Part shown: positions 1-5,902 of the stretch, piece by piece
Position numbering within the stretch: the first letter of the stretch is position 1
Layout: each line of letters starts with the position of its first letter
From: CAWDPQ01 sp049642465
Lineage (GTDB): Bacteria > Acidobacteriota > Vicinamibacteria > Vicinamibacterales > 2-12-FULL-66-21
DNA length: 7,100 nt
Direction: 5' to 3'
NCBI GenBank assembly: GCA_049642465.1
Contig: JBAROV010000074.1
Location: 1 to 7,100 of the forward strand
The notes under the pieces: model-generated
The model's input: only the letters and a program-made list of their open reading frames with translations
What the model was told of the DNA's origin: nothing
The model's database searches: none
Position numbers and translations under genes: made by a program

Positions 1-243
1 AGCTGGCAGACGAATCCGTTGACAGGATTATCTGCTTCGACGCCTTTCATCACGTCCCGAATCAGGCGGAAGTGTTACGTGAGCTGGGACGCGTCCTGAG
101 GCCTGGGGGGATCGCGGGCTTCAGCGAGCCCGGCCGCTATCATTCACGCGCGCCGCAGTCGCAATACGACATGCGGAATCACCGCGGGCTCGAGAACGAC
201 ATCGATCTGAACGAGATCTTTTCGCTGGCCGAGTCCGCAGGCT
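1..243 (+). repeat. Direct repeat, left copy (partner 4676-4918)
   Basis: Every base from 1 to 99 is identical to 4676-4774. The eight mismatches in the repeat are at 100, 116, 179, 187, 206, 207, 221 and 239. The copies are in the same orientation, 4,675 bases apart. The left end of the repeat is not visible. Confidence 0.95.
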
Positions 244-275
244 CTCGTACTCCAGGGTGCGAGTGTCCGAGGACG
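1..275 (+). pseudogene. 3' part of a broken SAM-methyltransferase paralogue
   Basis: The fragment enters at the left edge and matches residues 223-303 of the intact methyltransferase at 4009-5478. It retains the post-motif segment IICFDAFHHV and the loop RVLRPGGIAGFSEPG. Over bases 1-243, 235 of 243 positions match. Six of the eight differences are silent; the other two give K to R (base 100) and V to G (base 187). After base 243 similarity drops sharply. With one base inserted there, the reading continues as AGF..SRVRVSED, which resembles AGFTELTVRVMND of the intact copy, so a one-base deletion is likely. The C-terminal beta-sandwich domain is absent, and the tail of a minus-strand gene begins at 293. 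The 5' part lies outside the window. This is therefore a truncated, frameshifted paralogue rather than a working gene. The 3' limit at about 275 is uncertain. Confidence 0.75.
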
Positions 276-292
276 CGCGCGTGCTCGAAGCT

Positions 293-829
293 TCAACGCC
301 GCGGAGTGATCGCTGTCACCGCTTTCTCGAGGGCTTCGAGCTGCCCATTGAACGCGCTCCACCGGGATTGTTCCTGCGCCAGGAGCTGCATCAGCTCTGC
401 CTGGCGCTGCTTCAGCTCCGAATCGGTCTTCGTGCTGGCGTCCATCTGGTTCCTGAACATCTCCACGATCGGACCCATTTCCTTTGGAGGCTCCGCGCCC
501 GGTTCGACTCCCATCAACTTGAGTACCTGTTCTGGCGCCATCCGGCCTTTCTCGTTCGCCTGAAGCTTGTCGTCGAGTTCCGACAACTGACGCCATACGC
601 TATTGATTCGCTGCTCCTGCAGCTGCAGCCGCGCGACCAGCAGCTGTGCACGCAGACTCGCCGCGGATGACTCCTTCAATTCGGTGCGTAGCGCGCGCAA
701 TTCGTTCAGGACATCGTCCAGCGTCGCCGCCGTTGCGGTTGGTGCGGTCCGCTGCTGACCGCTCGCGCTCCCAGCGCCGCCAACAACCAGAACGGCGCCC
801 ATCGCGAACGCCAGCGCATTGCTTCGCAT
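293..829 (-). CDS. Exported coiled-coil protein of unknown function
   Basis: This 178-residue protein is not assignable to a named family from sequence alone. Residues 1-24 look like a Sec signal peptide: Arg2, a hydrophobic stretch AFAMGAVLVV, then a small-residue cleavage region ASG|QQ. The mature part is Gln/Glu/Leu-rich, with heptad-like helices at about 36-92 and 121-172, separated by a Gly/Pro linker near 107-119 (MGVEPGAEPPKEMGP). There are no cysteines and no other membrane segment, so a soluble periplasmic, possibly oligomeric, coiled coil is expected. The ATG is supported by AGGAGG a few bases upstream (GCAGGAGGGATC-ATG on the minus strand). It lies 214 bases downstream of the 598-residue gene on the same strand and may share its transcript. 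Its 3' end abuts the decayed methyltransferase fragment, which runs convergently. Confidence 0.85.
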   Translation of the reverse strand: MRSNALAFAMGAVLVVGGAGSASGQQRTAPTATAATLDDVLNELRALRTELKESSAASLRAQLLVARLQLQEQRINSVWRQLSELDDKLQANEKGRMAPEQVLKLMGVEPGAEPPKEMGPIVEMFRNQMDASTKTDSELKQRQAELMQLLAQEQSRWSAFNGQLEALEKAVTAITPRR

Positions 830-990
830 GATCCCTCCTGCGTCACATTATTACTCCCCTTTGCGCGAACGTAGACGCGGTTGCGTCCGCGCGAGGGCCG
901 TCGTTCGCCGCGCGCGATCTGCCTATTGGATCGTGAATTCTCGAAGGATGTTGCGAGTTGCCCAGAAATAACTGGACCTCCTTCCCGCGA

Positions 991-1024
991 GCCGCTTCGG
1001 CCTCGGCGGCGCTGCCGCTTCGGC
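991..1024 (-). terminator. Twin hairpins just downstream of the 598-residue gene
   Basis: The 11-base unit GCCGCTTCGGC occurs at 991-1001 and again at 1014-1024. Each copy can fold as GCCG/CGGC around a three-base loop, and longer GCCGC/GCGGC pairings between them are possible. They begin 20 bases past the stop codon of the minus-strand gene at 1044-2840. No T-tract follows on the minus strand, so a Rho-independent terminator is not established; an mRNA 3'-end stabilising structure or chance GC repetition are alternatives. Confidence 0.3.
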
Positions 1025-1043
1025 GTGCGTCGACTGTTCGAAA

Positions 1044-2840
1044 CTATCTCGGCACTCGCTTGCGCGCCGTCGGAATCGGTGGCGAGATGCCCCCCTCGCC
1101 TGTCGACGCCGGCGATCGGCACACGCCCGTCAGCGGATCGCACGAGTCGCCCTCTGCGCACATCGTCACATGGCATCGTGCTGCCAGATTCGCCTCGACC
1201 GTGTTCAGCTGCGGTGTCCCGCACTTGCAGCTGCCGGGCGGCGGTGGCTCGACGCACAGCGCCACGGACGGTGGGCATCGTTCTGGCGCCGTGGGTGACA
1301 TGCTGGCGAAGAGACACATCATCTGGGGGTCCGCTACAGCCGTGTCTGGCGTCGGGTAGATGTACGGCCCCAGCGGGTCCGCGGTGAGATCCGGGTCGCG
1401 AGCGAGCGAATCGCCGAGACTCAACGTGCATGCTGGCGTGTTGTCCATCTCGCCGACGGGCGTCTCCGGATCGGGCGGCGGCGGTGGAGGCGGGGGCTTT
1501 TCGTCGCAAAGCTGGCCCGTACACTTGCCGTCTGGGCCGATAGTTGCTTCCTTCTTGTTGCCATCCTTGTCCGTCTGGACGATAGTCGTGACATTGTTCT
1601 TGTCCGTCGTGACAGTGGTGCTGCTGCCATCAGCGTTCTTCTGGTAGGTCGAGGTGCCACCCTCGCCGTAGTCAGTGACGCTGAACGTGAGCTCGCCGTC
1701 TTCATCGTAGCGGTCCTGCGTCATATTGCCCTGGCCATCGTGCGTGACGACGTAGGTGCCGCGGTCTTCCTTCCCGTTGATGCGCATCTGATAATCCGTG
1801 ACCGTTCTCGTCCCGCCGGCCGCGTTCGTGTAGTGATGATCCACCTGCCGGCCGTAGTTGCCATTGGGTCCGTGACGAATCGTCTCCGTCGATCCGGTGT
1901 GCGTCCACCCTGGCTGCGAGGGCGGGGGCCCCAGCCACTCGGCCGAGAGGCTCGACCCGTCGATCTGGTATTCCGTCGGGGGTTTGGCCTTGCTGACGAT
2001 GCAGGCTGTGTACGCTTCCACGGCTTCCACCATCTCCAGACCGTGGCGCTCGCCGCTCAGGCACTCGAACGTATGTGATCTGATACCTCCATTGACGTCA
2101 GTGAGCGCCGCTTGCAGGATCCCCGCTTGCGCGGATTTTGAGAGCTCGCCGACCACCACATCAAGGAACCGGCGACATCTTTCCCTGGCGCCTGCGCTTC
2201 TCGCCTGCTCTCTCTTCTCGTCTGGCTGGCATTCCCACGCCATCGCCACCGTCCGCGTCAGGTCGGATGGCGTCTGGCCGTGGCGCATCTGCCGCAGGCC
2301 GTAATCGGTGAACGCGATCCGCGCGACGGCAACCGACACCGGCTCGTCGTGCTGGCGGTACGTGACGCTGCCGTGGCGGCGAATGAGAGCCGGCATGCGC
2401 TTCGCTTCGGCCATCAGAGCGCTTCGGTCGGCGCGCGCGTGAACGACCCTGGCGAGCGCCATGAACTTGGCGGCTGTCTTGGGATGATCGACTCGGGCCA
2501 GCCGATAGCCGACGTCGATCGCAACGGAGGCGTACGGCGCGAGCCCGTCTCGCCTGATGGCGGCCACGAGTTGATCGACTTCCGGCAGCAGCGCGCGAAT
2601 CGAGGCGCGGTTCGTCAAGCGCAACGTGTTCGCCGTCGCTCTCAGATGGGCGATAGGGTTGTCTGCTCTGTGAGCGGTCGCGATCTCGCTGAGTCGGACT
2701 GCGATCTCGGCCTGGAGACGGCGGGAGGCTTTGGAGTAGTCGGGGCGCCGCTCCAACCTGAGGGGCCCCCACGCGAGCAACGCGGCAAGAACCCCGATAA
2801 TCGAGACGACTGAAATCACAAAACGCGTCGATGGGGCCAT
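1044..2840 (-). CDS. Membrane-anchored protein with Thr/Asp/Gly region, poly-Pro and Cys-rich tail
   Basis: This 598-residue protein has no recognised family. Residues 7-25 form one hydrophobic segment without a clear signal-peptidase site, suggesting an uncleaved N-terminal anchor with the rest outside the cytoplasm. Residues 35-285 look all-helical and carry Cys204, 222, 260 and 280. Residues 315-440 switch to low-complexity Thr/Asp/Gly/Asn-rich sequence with short turns (DGQGN, DEDGE, NADGS, DKDGN), suggesting repetitive beta structure like that of some Rhs/adhesin-like proteins. Eight prolines at 449-456 form a stalk. The tail holds twelve of the sixteen cysteines, including CKC (538-540) and a C-x4-C-x5-C-x6-C cluster (556-574, ending CDPLTGVC), a spacing familiar from disulphide-rich secreted proteins of large-genome bacteria. 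The ATG has GAGGAGG close upstream. A secreted, disulphide-bonded surface protein is inferred; the ligand is unknown. Confidence 0.85.
   Translation of the reverse strand: MAPSTRFVISVVSIIGVLAALLAWGPLRLERRPDYSKASRRLQAEIAVRLSEIATAHRADNPIAHLRATANTLRLTNRASIRALLPEVDQLVAAIRRDGLAPYASVAIDVGYRLARVDHPKTAAKFMALARVVHARADRSALMAEAKRMPALIRRHGSVTYRQHDEPVSVAVARIAFTDYGLRQMRHGQTPSDLTRTVAMAWECQPDEKREQARSAGARERCRRFLDVVVGELSKSAQAGILQAALTDVNGGIRSHTFECLSGERHGLEMVEAVEAYTACIVSKAKPPTEYQIDGSSLSAEWLGPPPSQPGWTHTGSTETIRHGPNGNYGRQVDHHYTNAAGGTRTVTDYQMRINGKEDRGTYVVTHDGQGNMTQDRYDEDGELTFSVTDYGEGGTSTYQKNADGSSTTVTTDKNNVTTIVQTDKDGNKKEATIGPDGKCTGQLCDEKPPPPPPPPDPETPVGEMDNTPACTLSLGDSLARDPDLTADPLGPYIYPTPDTAVADPQMMCLFASMSPTAPERCPPSVALCVEPPPPGSCKCGTPQLNTVEANLAARCHVTMCAEGDSCDPLTGVCRSPASTGEGGISPPIPTARKRVPR
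1521..1898 (-). repeat. Segment encoding Thr/Asp/Gly-rich degenerate peptide repeats
   Basis: Within the 598-residue gene this stretch (residues 315-440) repeats a loose pattern of alternating polar or Thr/Val strand residues and Asp/Asn-Gly turns, for example TYQKNADGSSTTV, TTDKNNVTTIV and QTDKDGNKKEATIG. The unit is about 12-16 residues and strongly degenerate. It differs clearly from the Ala/Arg/Leu-rich helical part before it. Confidence 0.5.
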
Positions 2841-3086
2841 ATTGCCTCCTCTCGTCTGCTCGCTGGGGAGGTCTCACCCTGGCCAGTCGTGTGCCATGGC
2901 TGCCGGCCGACGAACTCGACAAGATAGATGATAGGAAATACCAGGTCCCTCTCGGAGTCAACGGAACGCGCGGGCCCGGTCCCTGAGCAAGGGGAACGCC
3001 TCAAATGCAGGTGGCGCCTCATGACGCCCGGTCGGCTGTGAGCCGAAAGCCATCCGTTCTGCGCATGCCTGTGCAGAGGACTTCCG
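2841..3086. other. Divergent intergenic region with weak promoter candidate
   Basis: This region separates the minus-strand 598-residue gene from the plus-strand beta-barrel gene, so both promoters should lie here. On the minus strand a TTGACT box (complement of 2956-2961) stands 18 bases from a poor -10 TTCCTA (complement of 2932-2937). A short AT-richer patch at 2921-2941 is the only one in the region. No convincing plus-strand promoter and no small gene were found. Confidence 0.3.
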
Positions 3087-3629
3087 ATGCAAAAACTCGC
3101 CTGTCTGACGGTCTTGCTACTGCTGGCATCGCGGGGTGTCGCGAATGCTCAGTCATTCGGAGTCCACGGGTTCGCCGGGCCGATCCTTCGCGAGAGCGGA
3201 TACAGCGTCGCGGCTGGTGTTGAGTTTTCCCCGATCTCGTATGTCGCGTTCGTGTTCAACGTCGAGCGGATGCACATTGCGAGTCGGGTGGACCGCGATG
3301 GCGATGTGATCTCGACGTTTCGCGGCGCGACTCTGACGCTCGGGACCGCGGAGCTGCGTGTGACACCGTTCGGCCACCAACGAATTGGACCATACGGGTT
3401 GATCGGGACGGGCGCTGGCGTCGCGCGTCCCAACGAGGACCAGCGGTTTCCCGGCGAAGGCACGACCGGCAGCGTGCGGGCAGTGTTCCTCGGCGGCGGG
3501 CTGCAGGTGCCGGTCCGCCAGCGTCTGAGGATCTTCGCCGAGTTCCGGATGATGCTCGTGGGAGAGGTCGAGGGCGAGGGGCTCCTCGGGGCGGGGCCGT
3601 TGTGCGCGGGTCTTGCCTGGCGCTTCTGA
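3087..3629 (+). CDS. Small outer-membrane beta-barrel protein
   Basis: This 180-residue protein has a textbook export signal: Lys3, hydrophobic core LTVLLLL and cleavage site ANA|QS after residue 21. The mature 159 residues alternate hydrophobic and polar residues in short strands rich in Gly and aromatics (VAAGVEF, YVAFVFNVERM, ATLTLGTAELRV, PYGLIGTGAGV, AVFLGGGLQVPV, LRIFAEFRMMLVGEV, LCAGLAWRF). The length suits an eight-stranded barrel of the OmpA/OmpW-like size class. The final residue is Phe after an aromatic-rich strand, the usual BAM recognition signal. AGAGG lies seven bases before the ATG. The gene stands alone on the plus strand, divergent from the coiled-coil/anchored pair. Which barrel family it belongs to cannot be decided here, and no substrate or ligand is implied. 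Confidence 0.85.
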   Translation: MQKLACLTVLLLLASRGVANAQSFGVHGFAGPILRESGYSVAAGVEFSPISYVAFVFNVERMHIASRVDRDGDVISTFRGATLTLGTAELRVTPFGHQRIGPYGLIGTGAGVARPNEDQRFPGEGTTGSVRAVFLGGGLQVPVRQRLRIFAEFRMMLVGEVEGEGLLGAGPLCAGLAWRF

Positions 3630-3631
3630 GT

Positions 3632-3647
3632 CGCGGTTTCGACCGCG
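3632..3647 (+). terminator. TTCG-loop hairpin after the beta-barrel gene
   Basis: CGCGGTTTCGACCGCG folds as a perfect six-base stem with a TTCG tetraloop, three bases after the TGA stop at 3627-3629. No T-run follows, so it may be a 3'-end stabiliser or weak terminator rather than a classical intrinsic terminator. Confidence 0.4.
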
Positions 3648-3754
3648 TCGCGGAGCTCAGCGAGCGGCTTGACGAAGCGTTCGGGGGCAATCGCGTGCGT
3701 ATGAGCCAAAAGATGTGAAGAGGGGGGACAACTTGCGTCAGGCGGCCTGAGATC

Positions 3755-3782
3755 TTGCCGCTCAGTCTCCGAAGCCGTACAG
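3755..3782 (+). promoter_or_regulatory. Candidate promoter of the antitoxin remnant, near-leaderless
   Basis: TTGCCG (3755-3760) and TACAGT (3777-3782) are separated by 16 bases and resemble -35 and -10 boxes. The -10 box ends five bases before the ATG at 3788, and there is no ribosome-binding site between them, so the transcript would be nearly leaderless. The boxes match the consensus only in part. Confidence 0.3.
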
Positions 3783-3787
3783 TCGGT

Positions 3788-3880
3788 ATGGAAGTGCACG
3801 TCACGGCCGAAACGGCCAAGACACTGAAGGATCTCGCCGCGACCAGCGGACGGAGCGGAAGCGCGGCGGACGGCTCTTAA
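3788..3880 (+). pseudogene. Truncated ribbon-helix-helix-type antitoxin remnant
   Basis: The 30-codon reading frame from ATG 3788 to TAA 3880 begins MEVHVTAETAKTLKDLAATS and continues GRSGSAADGS. The opening M-E-V-H-V-T-x-E, the L-x-x-L-A helix and the T/S-G-R turn are the usual N-terminus of a family of small antitoxins with a ribbon-helix-helix fold, which normally run on as ADELV..A..GYF for a further 40-60 residues. Here the sequence breaks at AAD and stops. Reading past the TAA in the other frames does not recover the expected continuation. No toxin gene lies beside it. It is best read as the dead 5' end of a toxin-antitoxin locus. Family recognition is from memory of the pattern and the segment is short, so confidence is moderate. 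Confidence 0.55.
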
Positions 3881-4008
3881 ATGCGAGCGCGCGGCAACTC
3901 CGTCCCATTCCACGACTCGCGCCAGCCGTGATTCAGCACCGGCTCGCGGAGTGGCGACGGCCCTGCGAATCGCCCAAGCCGTGGGCGAAGAATTTATTGC
4001 GAACCGAG

Positions 4009-5478
4009 ATGAGCTTCTTTAGGAGACAGCCTTCGTCCGTCACTCCGCTCCCTTCGAAGCCAGTATCCCCGGCGGCGAAGGTTTCCGTTACTGACGTCCT
4101 GCTCGCATATCGCCTCATCCTCAAGCGTGAGGCGGATCCCCGCGGCCTTGAGACCTACACCCAGCGCATCTGTGAAGGTCTGACGCTCGAGGAGTTGATC
4201 CGGAGCCTTCTCGATTCTCCGGAGCGCGCAGAGAGGATCCAAAGAGGTGACGCCGAGCAGACCGGCGCGGATGGACGCGCGGCCGACGCCTCGCTCATCA
4301 ATCCCAAGGAGGTAATGCAGCGCTACTCGGTGGCGGAGCTGAACGAGACGGCCGACGAGTACTACCGGGTGATGCAGGATCCGGATCTGACCTTGCGCAA
4401 GCCCTTCCAGTCGGTCAACGAGACACCTGAGATGCTCGAAAACCTGGGCGCGCTCCTCGGTGGGCTGCATCTGGGCAAGGCGATGACAGTCCTCGATTTC
4501 GGCGCGGGAACGTGCTGGCTGTCGCGGCTGATCGCGCAGTTGAACTGCGGGGTGATCTGCTGCGATCCGTCGGCCGTCGCGCTCGACATCGGCCGCCGGT
4601 TCTTTGAGGAGCATCCGCCGCTCACGCGCGAGCTACTTCCGCCGCGGTTCCTCCAATTTGACGGGCATCGGCTGGAGCTGGCAGACGAATCCGTTGACAG
4701 GATTATCTGCTTCGACGCCTTTCATCACGTCCCGAATCAGGCGGAAGTGTTACGTGAGCTGGGACGCGTCCTGAAGCCTGGGGGGATCGCCGGCTTCAGC
4801 GAGCCCGGCCGCTATCATTCACGCGCGCCGCAGTCGCAATACGACATGCGGAACCACCGCGTGCTCGAGAACGACATCGACTTGAACGAGATCTTCTCGC
4901 TGGCCGAGTCCGCCGGCTTCACCGAGCTTACGGTTCGAGTGATGAACGACCTGGCCATCAGCCTGGAGCAGTACAACGCCCTCGTCGACAGTTCCGTTGC
5001 GAGCCTGGAACTGCGTTCGGCCGCTTGGGAACGGATGCACGATACGATGCTGAACCGGACGGTATTCTTCCTGCACAAGGGAGCGCTGCGACTCGACAGC
5101 CGCGGACACAGCGGCCTGGCCCACACGATGAGTGTTGCCCCCGAGACAGTGTCATCTCCCGGCGGTGATCCGGTGACGTTGACGTTCACGATCACGAACT
5201 CCGGCGCGGCGCGCTGGCTCAACCAGGGGCCGGAAATTTTCGGCCTCGTGCGTCTTGCCTGCCACCTGTACGATGAAGACGGCGCGCTCATGAACCTGGA
5301 CTACTTCCGAACCGAGTTGCCTACATCCGTAGGGCCCGGCGAAACCGTCCACATGACGGTGACGGTTCCCGTGCACGAGCAGCGTCCGTGCTCGCTGGTG
5401 TTCGATCTGGTTGCCGAAGGTGTCCGATGGTTCGAGAAGGCTGGGTCCAAACCCGTCGTCGTGAAAATAGATCGGTAA
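4009..5478 (+). CDS. DUF4214 - SAM methyltransferase - C-terminal beta-sandwich protein
   Basis: Counted from ATG 4009 (489 residues), there are three parts. Residues 27-79 match DUF4214 (VTDVLLAYRLILKREADPRG, then LTLEELIRSLLDSPE). Residues 158-305 are a class I SAM methyltransferase: motif I VLDFGAGTC (161-169), acidic ribose-binding Asp186 in CCDPS, FDGHRLEL with Asp218, IICFDAFHHV (232-241) and RVLKPGGIAGFSEPG (253-267). Residues 372-489 look like an Ig-like beta-sandwich, ending LVFDLVAEGVRWFEKAGSKP, of the kind attached to glycan-modifying enzymes. It probably methylates a sugar or glycoconjugate; the substrate is inferred from architecture only. The reading frame is open back to GTG 3928, but neither start has a good ribosome-binding site; ATG 4009 gives the more natural N-terminus MSFFRRQPSS. 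Part of its catalytic domain is duplicated at 1-243. No operon partner is visible. Confidence 0.85.
   Translation: MSFFRRQPSSVTPLPSKPVSPAAKVSVTDVLLAYRLILKREADPRGLETYTQRICEGLTLEELIRSLLDSPERAERIQRGDAEQTGADGRAADASLINPKEVMQRYSVAELNETADEYYRVMQDPDLTLRKPFQSVNETPEMLENLGALLGGLHLGKAMTVLDFGAGTCWLSRLIAQLNCGVICCDPSAVALDIGRRFFEEHPPLTRELLPPRFLQFDGHRLELADESVDRIICFDAFHHVPNQAEVLRELGRVLKPGGIAGFSEPGRYHSRAPQSQYDMRNHRVLENDIDLNEIFSLAESAGFTELTVRVMNDLAISLEQYNALVDSSVASLELRSAAWERMHDTMLNRTVFFLHKGALRLDSRGHSGLAHTMSVAPETVSSPGGDPVTLTFTITNSGAARWLNQGPEIFGLVRLACHLYDEDGALMNLDYFRTELPTSVGPGETVHMTVTVPVHEQRPCSLVFDLVAEGVRWFEKAGSKPVVVKIDR
4676..4918 (+). repeat. Direct repeat, right copy (partner 1-243)
   Basis: This segment covers codons 223-304 of the intact methyltransferase, from just before the IICFDAFHHV segment to AESAG. 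It matches the left copy at 235 of 243 positions. Confidence 0.95.
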
Positions 5479-5902
5479 ACGGGAGGGCTGCGAAGCAAGA
5501 ATCTCTGCACTTCGCGCGACGGCGCCGAAGTTCTAGTGGCGCTCGATGATCTCGATGGTGCAGTCAACAAGCTGGAAGAAGCAATTGAACGTCACGTCTG
5601 TTTTGCGTTTGTTGAACCGAACATCAGCGGGGATTCGTCCCCAACGGGAGACGCGCTGAAACGCGTGGTTCTCAGATGCTGCGGCTTTCGGCGCTGGTGC
5701 TGAGGTGAAGGAGGATTCGTCCCAAGCCGACGTGCTCCCTTCCGTGAGTTCGCCTTTTTGATCCTCGCGGGTGAACGAACCGCAACAGCGAACGGAGGGA
5801 ATTCGTTCCCAGCGCGACAGCCGACTTTGTACTTGGAGGCGCCGCTCGGCTGCAGCTGGTTGCGGGCGACGAGGCGAAGGTTCGTTCGCATCGTCCACGC
5901 AG
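5479..5902. other. Gene-poor region with short inverted repeats
   Basis: No convincing gene is present. Overlapping open frames exist on the minus strand (one 5533-5943, another 5592-5978), but they run into the neighbouring gene, are low in recognisable content and consist largely of the repeats listed separately. The last 26 codons of the first one, just before TAG at 5533, have high third-position GC (FNCFFQLVDCTIEIIERH) and might be a gene remnant. The plus-strand frame that continues the methyltransferase frame past its TAA, to 5703, looks fortuitous. Confidence 0.5.
5629..5889. repeat. Quasi-periodic array of TTCG-centred inverted repeats
   Basis: There are four units. GGGGATTCGTCCCC at 5629-5642 is a perfect five-base stem with TTCG loop. 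GGATTCGTCC at 5713-5722 has a three-base stem. GGGAATTCGTTCCC at 5797-5810 is again a perfect five-base stem. GCGAAGGTTCGTTCGC at 5874-5889 has a five-base stem with a six-base loop. The TTCG centres are 82, 86 and 79 bases apart. Between the first and third units one stem pair differs on both sides (G-C versus A-T). The flanks share little sequence, so these are short palindromic elements at similar spacing, not tandem copies of an 82-base unit. They resemble REP-like extragenic palindromes, but no REP family or transposase is identified. Confidence 0.6.

Noticed and set aside
975..985. Perfect AAGGAGGT ribosome-binding motif on the minus strand between the two minus-strand genes
   Set aside because: No ATG, GTG or TTG lies at a usable distance downstream. 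The only frame would need a CTG or ATT start and has no supporting content.
3426..3441. CGTCCCAACGAGGAC, similar to the inverted repeat at 6553
   Set aside because: It lies inside the beta-barrel coding sequence, lacks a full matching arm, and is explained by the protein residues RPNED.
3630..3718. Open frame GFDRVAELSERLDEAFGGNRVRMSQKM after the beta-barrel gene
   Set aside because: It has no start of its own except by frameshift from the barrel gene, and the minus strand reads equally well there. It is too short and ambiguous to call.
5479..5703. Open plus-strand frame continuing the methyltransferase frame for 74 codons after its TAA
   Set aside because: There is no ribosome-binding site for an internal start, codon use is unlike the neighbours, and the frame runs through the inverted repeats. 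A chance open frame is common at this GC content, and readthrough has no support.
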